Assembly (NCBI GenBank): GCA_046346965.1
Contig: JAXMHB010000008.1
Location: 62,001 to 126,000, forward strand
DNA length: 64,000 bases
Source: JAXMHB01 sp046346965
Lineage (GTDB): Bacteria; Pseudomonadota; Gammaproteobacteria; Xanthomonadales; SZUA-5
Direction: 5' to 3'
Made by a program: the position numbers and the translations under genes
The notes under the pieces: generated by a model
Database searches by the model: none
What the model was told of the DNA's origin: nothing
The model's input: only the letters and a program-made list of their open reading frames with translations
Part shown: positions 61,607 through 64,000 of the stretch, piece after piece
Layout of the letters: the number at the start of each line of letters is the position of its first letter
Position numbering within the stretch: position 1 is the stretch's first letter

Positions 61607-64000
61607 TCAGTGCAACAGCCGCCGCAGTCGCGCGCGCTCGGGGGAATCGGCGACCAGCACGCCATCGAGCTGCGCCAGGATCTGCTGCGCGAGCGCGCGA
61701 CTGGCGGCCGGATCGCCTTCGCCAGCGCGCCGGGCCAGCCATTCGGCGCGCAGTATCCGGGTCAGCCAGACGCGCGAGTCGTTCGCACCCAGCGCCTCGG
61801 CGCGCAATGCCTCCGCCTGCGTCAAGTCATCCAGCGCGCGGTCCAGATCGCCGTCGGCCGCCGCGATCTGCGCCTGCGCCTGCAGTTGGTCGGCCTGCAG
61901 TTGCGGGGTCAGGCTGGGCTGCGCCGCGGCGACCTGCGCCAGCCAGTCGCGCGCCTCCGCCACGGCGCCCGTTTGTGCGCACACATCGGCCAGCAGCAAG
62001 CGGGCGGTGACCACGTCCGCATGCGCGGCCGGCAGGCGCGCGGCATAGCCCTGCTCAGCCTGCCGCACCAGCGGCAGCGCCTCGCGCGGGCGCAGCTTGG
62101 CGAGCAAGGTGGCCAGATTGAAGCGCAGGGTGGCCAGCGCCGGGCTCTCGGCGCCCCACTGCGCTGCGGCGATTGCCAGCGCCTCGCGGTAGCGGCGTTC
62201 GGACCCGGCGTAATCGCCCACGCGCATCGTCGCCAGCGCCAGATTGTTCATCAGCACGGCGTACGGGCCCGAGTTGCGCCCGATCTTGCGCTCCGCCAGC
62301 GCCACCGATTGCTGGTAGTAGCCCAGCGCCTCAGTGAGCTTGCCCTGCTGGGTCAGGATGGTGGCCAGTTCCGACATGCGCCAGGGGATATCGACGTCCT
62401 CCTCGCCAGACAGCGCCTGACGCTGCGCCAATGCGCCGCGCAGCAGCACTTCTGCCTCGTCCAGCCGTCGCAACCGGCCGAGCAAGGCGCCCAGACGCTC
62501 CTGCGTGCCCAAGGTGGCCCCGTCATTGCCGGTCTGCGCAGCCCGCAGCGCCAGCGCGCGTCGCAACGGCGCCTCGGCACGCTCCGGCTGATTGGCCGTG
62601 GTCGACAGGAACAGCGACAGCGCCTCCAGGGCCTCGGGCAAACGTCCAGCGGCGGCGCCCGGCGCTTCGGCCATCCTGACCGCCTCGGTGAGCGCTGACT
62701 CGGCCTCGTCCAGACGGTCATCCTGCGACCACGCGGCCCCCAGCATCAGCAGCGCGCCGAGCAGGTCGTCGCTGCCCGGCGCCGCCTGTCGCAGCAGGTC
62801 CACGGCCTCGCGCGCTGCACTGACGGCCTCGCCAGAGCGCAGATTCTGCCGATACCACAGACTCAAATCTTGCAGCCGCTGCGCCAGCACCAGCGGCCGA
62901 TCCAGCTTGCGCGCCAGCGCGACCGCCTTTTCAAATCCGACCCGCGCCTGCTCGGGTTGCCCGAGCTCGCGCTGCACGCGCGCCAGCGTCGCATACAGCT
63001 CGGACTGCACCGCCGGCTGGCCCTCGAGATCCCGATCAATGCGTTGCAGCGCCTGCTCGACCAGCGTGCTGACCGGCACCTCGGCGCCGCCGGCATCCGG
63101 ATTGGCGCCATCCAGCATGGCCACCAGAAAGTCACTGACCTGACGCGCGCTGCGTTCGGCCTGGGTGGCGCGATCACGCTCCTGCTGCGCCTCCAGCTGT
63201 GCGGCGCGGGCGCGATCACGGTCGGCGCGCAGTTGCAGCGTGAACGCGCTCACGGTCAGCAGGAACAAGCTCGCCGCCAGCGCCAGCGGCCAGCGCCGCT
63301 GCAACCATTTGCGCGTGCGGTACCAGGTCGTGGGCGGCAGCGCCGTCAGCGGTTCGCGGCGCAGATAGCGCTGCAAGTCCTCGCGCAATGCCGCGACGCT
63401 CTCGTAGCGATCGGTCGGCGCCTGCGCGCAGGCGCGGCGTACCACCGCCTGCAGCTCGGGCGCGCGCGCCAGCTGCGGACCCGCCAGCACATCCAGCAGG
63501 CGCCCGAGGCTGTACACATCCGCGGCGGTACTGATCTCGCCGCCCGCCTCCTGCTCCGGGCTCGCAAAGCCGGGCGTGAACGCGCGCACGCGCTGCGAGG
63601 ACGTGCCGGGACGACCATCGGGCTCGTCGCCTCCGATCAAGCGCGCGATACCGAAATCGAGCAACTGCGGACGCCCGTCGCGACCGACCAGAATATTGCT
63701 GGGTTTGAGATCGCAGTGGACGATCAGCCGCGCATGCGCAAAGCTGACGGCATCGCAGACCTGCAGCAGCAGCGCCAAGATCGCCGGCAGCGCCAGACCC
63801 TCGTCCTGGCAATAGCGATCGATCGGTCGCGCGTCCAGGTACTCCATCACCAGATAGGGCTGGCCATCGCGCGTGCTGCCGCCGTCCAGCAGGCGGGCGA
63901 TGTTGGGATGCGCCAGACTGGCGAGGATCTGTCGTTCGCGCGCGAGGTAGCGCAGCGCGGCGGGACTGGCGAGGCCGCGCAGCAGCTTGACCGCGGCGCG
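61607..64000 (-). CDS. Ser/Thr protein kinase with C-terminal TPR-like repeats, 5' end outside window
   Basis: 798 codons are visible and the frame continues past 64000. The kinase core has AAVKLL (VAIK Lys), VMEYLDARPIDRYC, catalytic loop HCDLKPSNILV (HRD is HCD) and LLDFGIARL (DFG). One membrane helix (LALAASLFLLTVSAFTLQL) follows, then a ~500-residue helical region of TPR type rich in Ala/Leu/Arg. Bacterial kinases of this layout couple phosphorylation to protein-protein contacts. The partner is not adjacent. Confidence 0.9.
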   Translation of the reverse strand, partial: RAAVKLLRGLASPAALRYLARERQILASLAHPNIARLLDGGSTRDGQPYLVMEYLDARPIDRYCQDEGLALPAILALLLQVCDAVSFAHARLIVHCDLKPSNILVGRDGRPQLLDFGIARLIGGDEPDGRPGTSSQRVRAFTPGFASPEQEAGGEISTAADVYSLGRLLDVLAGPQLARAPELQAVVRRACAQAPTDRYESVAALREDLQRYLRREPLTALPPTTWYRTRKWLQRRWPLALAASLFLLTVSAFTLQLRADRDRARAAQLEAQQERDRATQAERSARQVSDFLVAMLDGANPDAGGAEVPVSTLVEQALQRIDRDLEGQPAVQSELYATLARVQRELGQPEQARVGFEKAVALARKLDRPLVLAQRLQDLSLWYRQNLRSGEAVSAAREAVDLLRQAAPGSDDLLGALLMLGAAWSQDDRLDEAESALTEAVRMAEAPGAAAGRLPEALEALSLFLSTTANQPERAEAPLRRALALRAAQTGNDGATLGTQERLGALLGRLRRLDEAEVLLRGALAQRQALSGEEDVDIPWRMSELATILTQQGKLTEALGYYQQSVALAERKIGRNSGPYAVLMNNLALATMRVGDYAGSERRYREALAIAAAQWGAESPALATLRFNLATLLAKLRPREALPLVRQAEQGYAARLPAAHADVVTARLLLADVCAQTGAVAEARDWLAQVAAAQPSLTPQLQADQLQAQAQIAAADGDLDRALDDLTQAEALRAEALGANDSRVWLTRILRAEWLARRAGEGDPAASRALAQQILAQLDGVLVADSPERARLRRLLH

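Overview
The window is high-GC DNA from a gammaproteobacterium, most likely of the Lysobacterales (Xanthomonadales) or a near relative. The evidence is the miaA-hfq-hflX-hflK-hflC-yjeT cluster, an S46 dipeptidyl peptidase, XCR-like attC sites, and several secreted proteins ending in a GFE-type tail. The assignment rests on gene content and style, not on a database search.

Layout. 1-12 kb is ordinary chromosome: the 3' end of an S46 peptidase, an MFS transporter, the miaA/hfq/hfl cluster, a block of intergenic repeats, an ABC exporter and a PAS-GGDEF-EAL protein with one frameshift. 12.1-21.5 kb is a decayed chromosomal integron. It has a split alpha/beta hydrolase and an integron integrase remnant that keeps only its N-terminus and its last residues. 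An attI-like GTTAGGC core follows, then a cassette with a broken OLD-type (AAA + TOPRIM) nuclease. That nuclease carries an IS1595-family insertion inside its TOPRIM domain and is cut off by a HUH/Y1 (RAYT-like) element. Next come an attC, a decayed membrane-protein cassette, a pile of RAYT-like copies and fragments, a DnaJ/zinc-ribbon/membrane protein with its attC, and a four-helix membrane protein with its attC.

22.7-44.9 kb is the right-hand, morphogenetic half of a transposable Mu-like prophage with a siphovirus-type tail (B3/D3112-like). It runs from the terminase nuclease domain through portal, gpF, gpG, protease/scaffold, capsid, connector genes, tail tube, chaperone with a -1 frameshift site, tape measure, tail tip and fibre to a DNA adenine methylase. 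The transposition, regulatory and lysis genes and the terminase ATPase are missing; the break falls exactly at an intact RAYT-like element.

45.4-64 kb returns to chromosome with small accessory genes (SRPBCC, cupin, HEAT, VOC, DUF4440-like), a MacB/ADOP-type permease, three large or glycine-rich secreted proteins, a YhhQ-type transporter, a Ycf46-like AAA ATPase and the C-terminal part of a Ser/Thr kinase with TPR-like repeats. Families of short intergenic repeats sit next to several stop codons. No tRNA, rRNA or CRISPR array was seen.

The most interesting region is 12.9-22.7 kb: a previously functional integron eroded by nonsense changes, indels and repeated insertion of one HUH-type element, next to half a transposable prophage.
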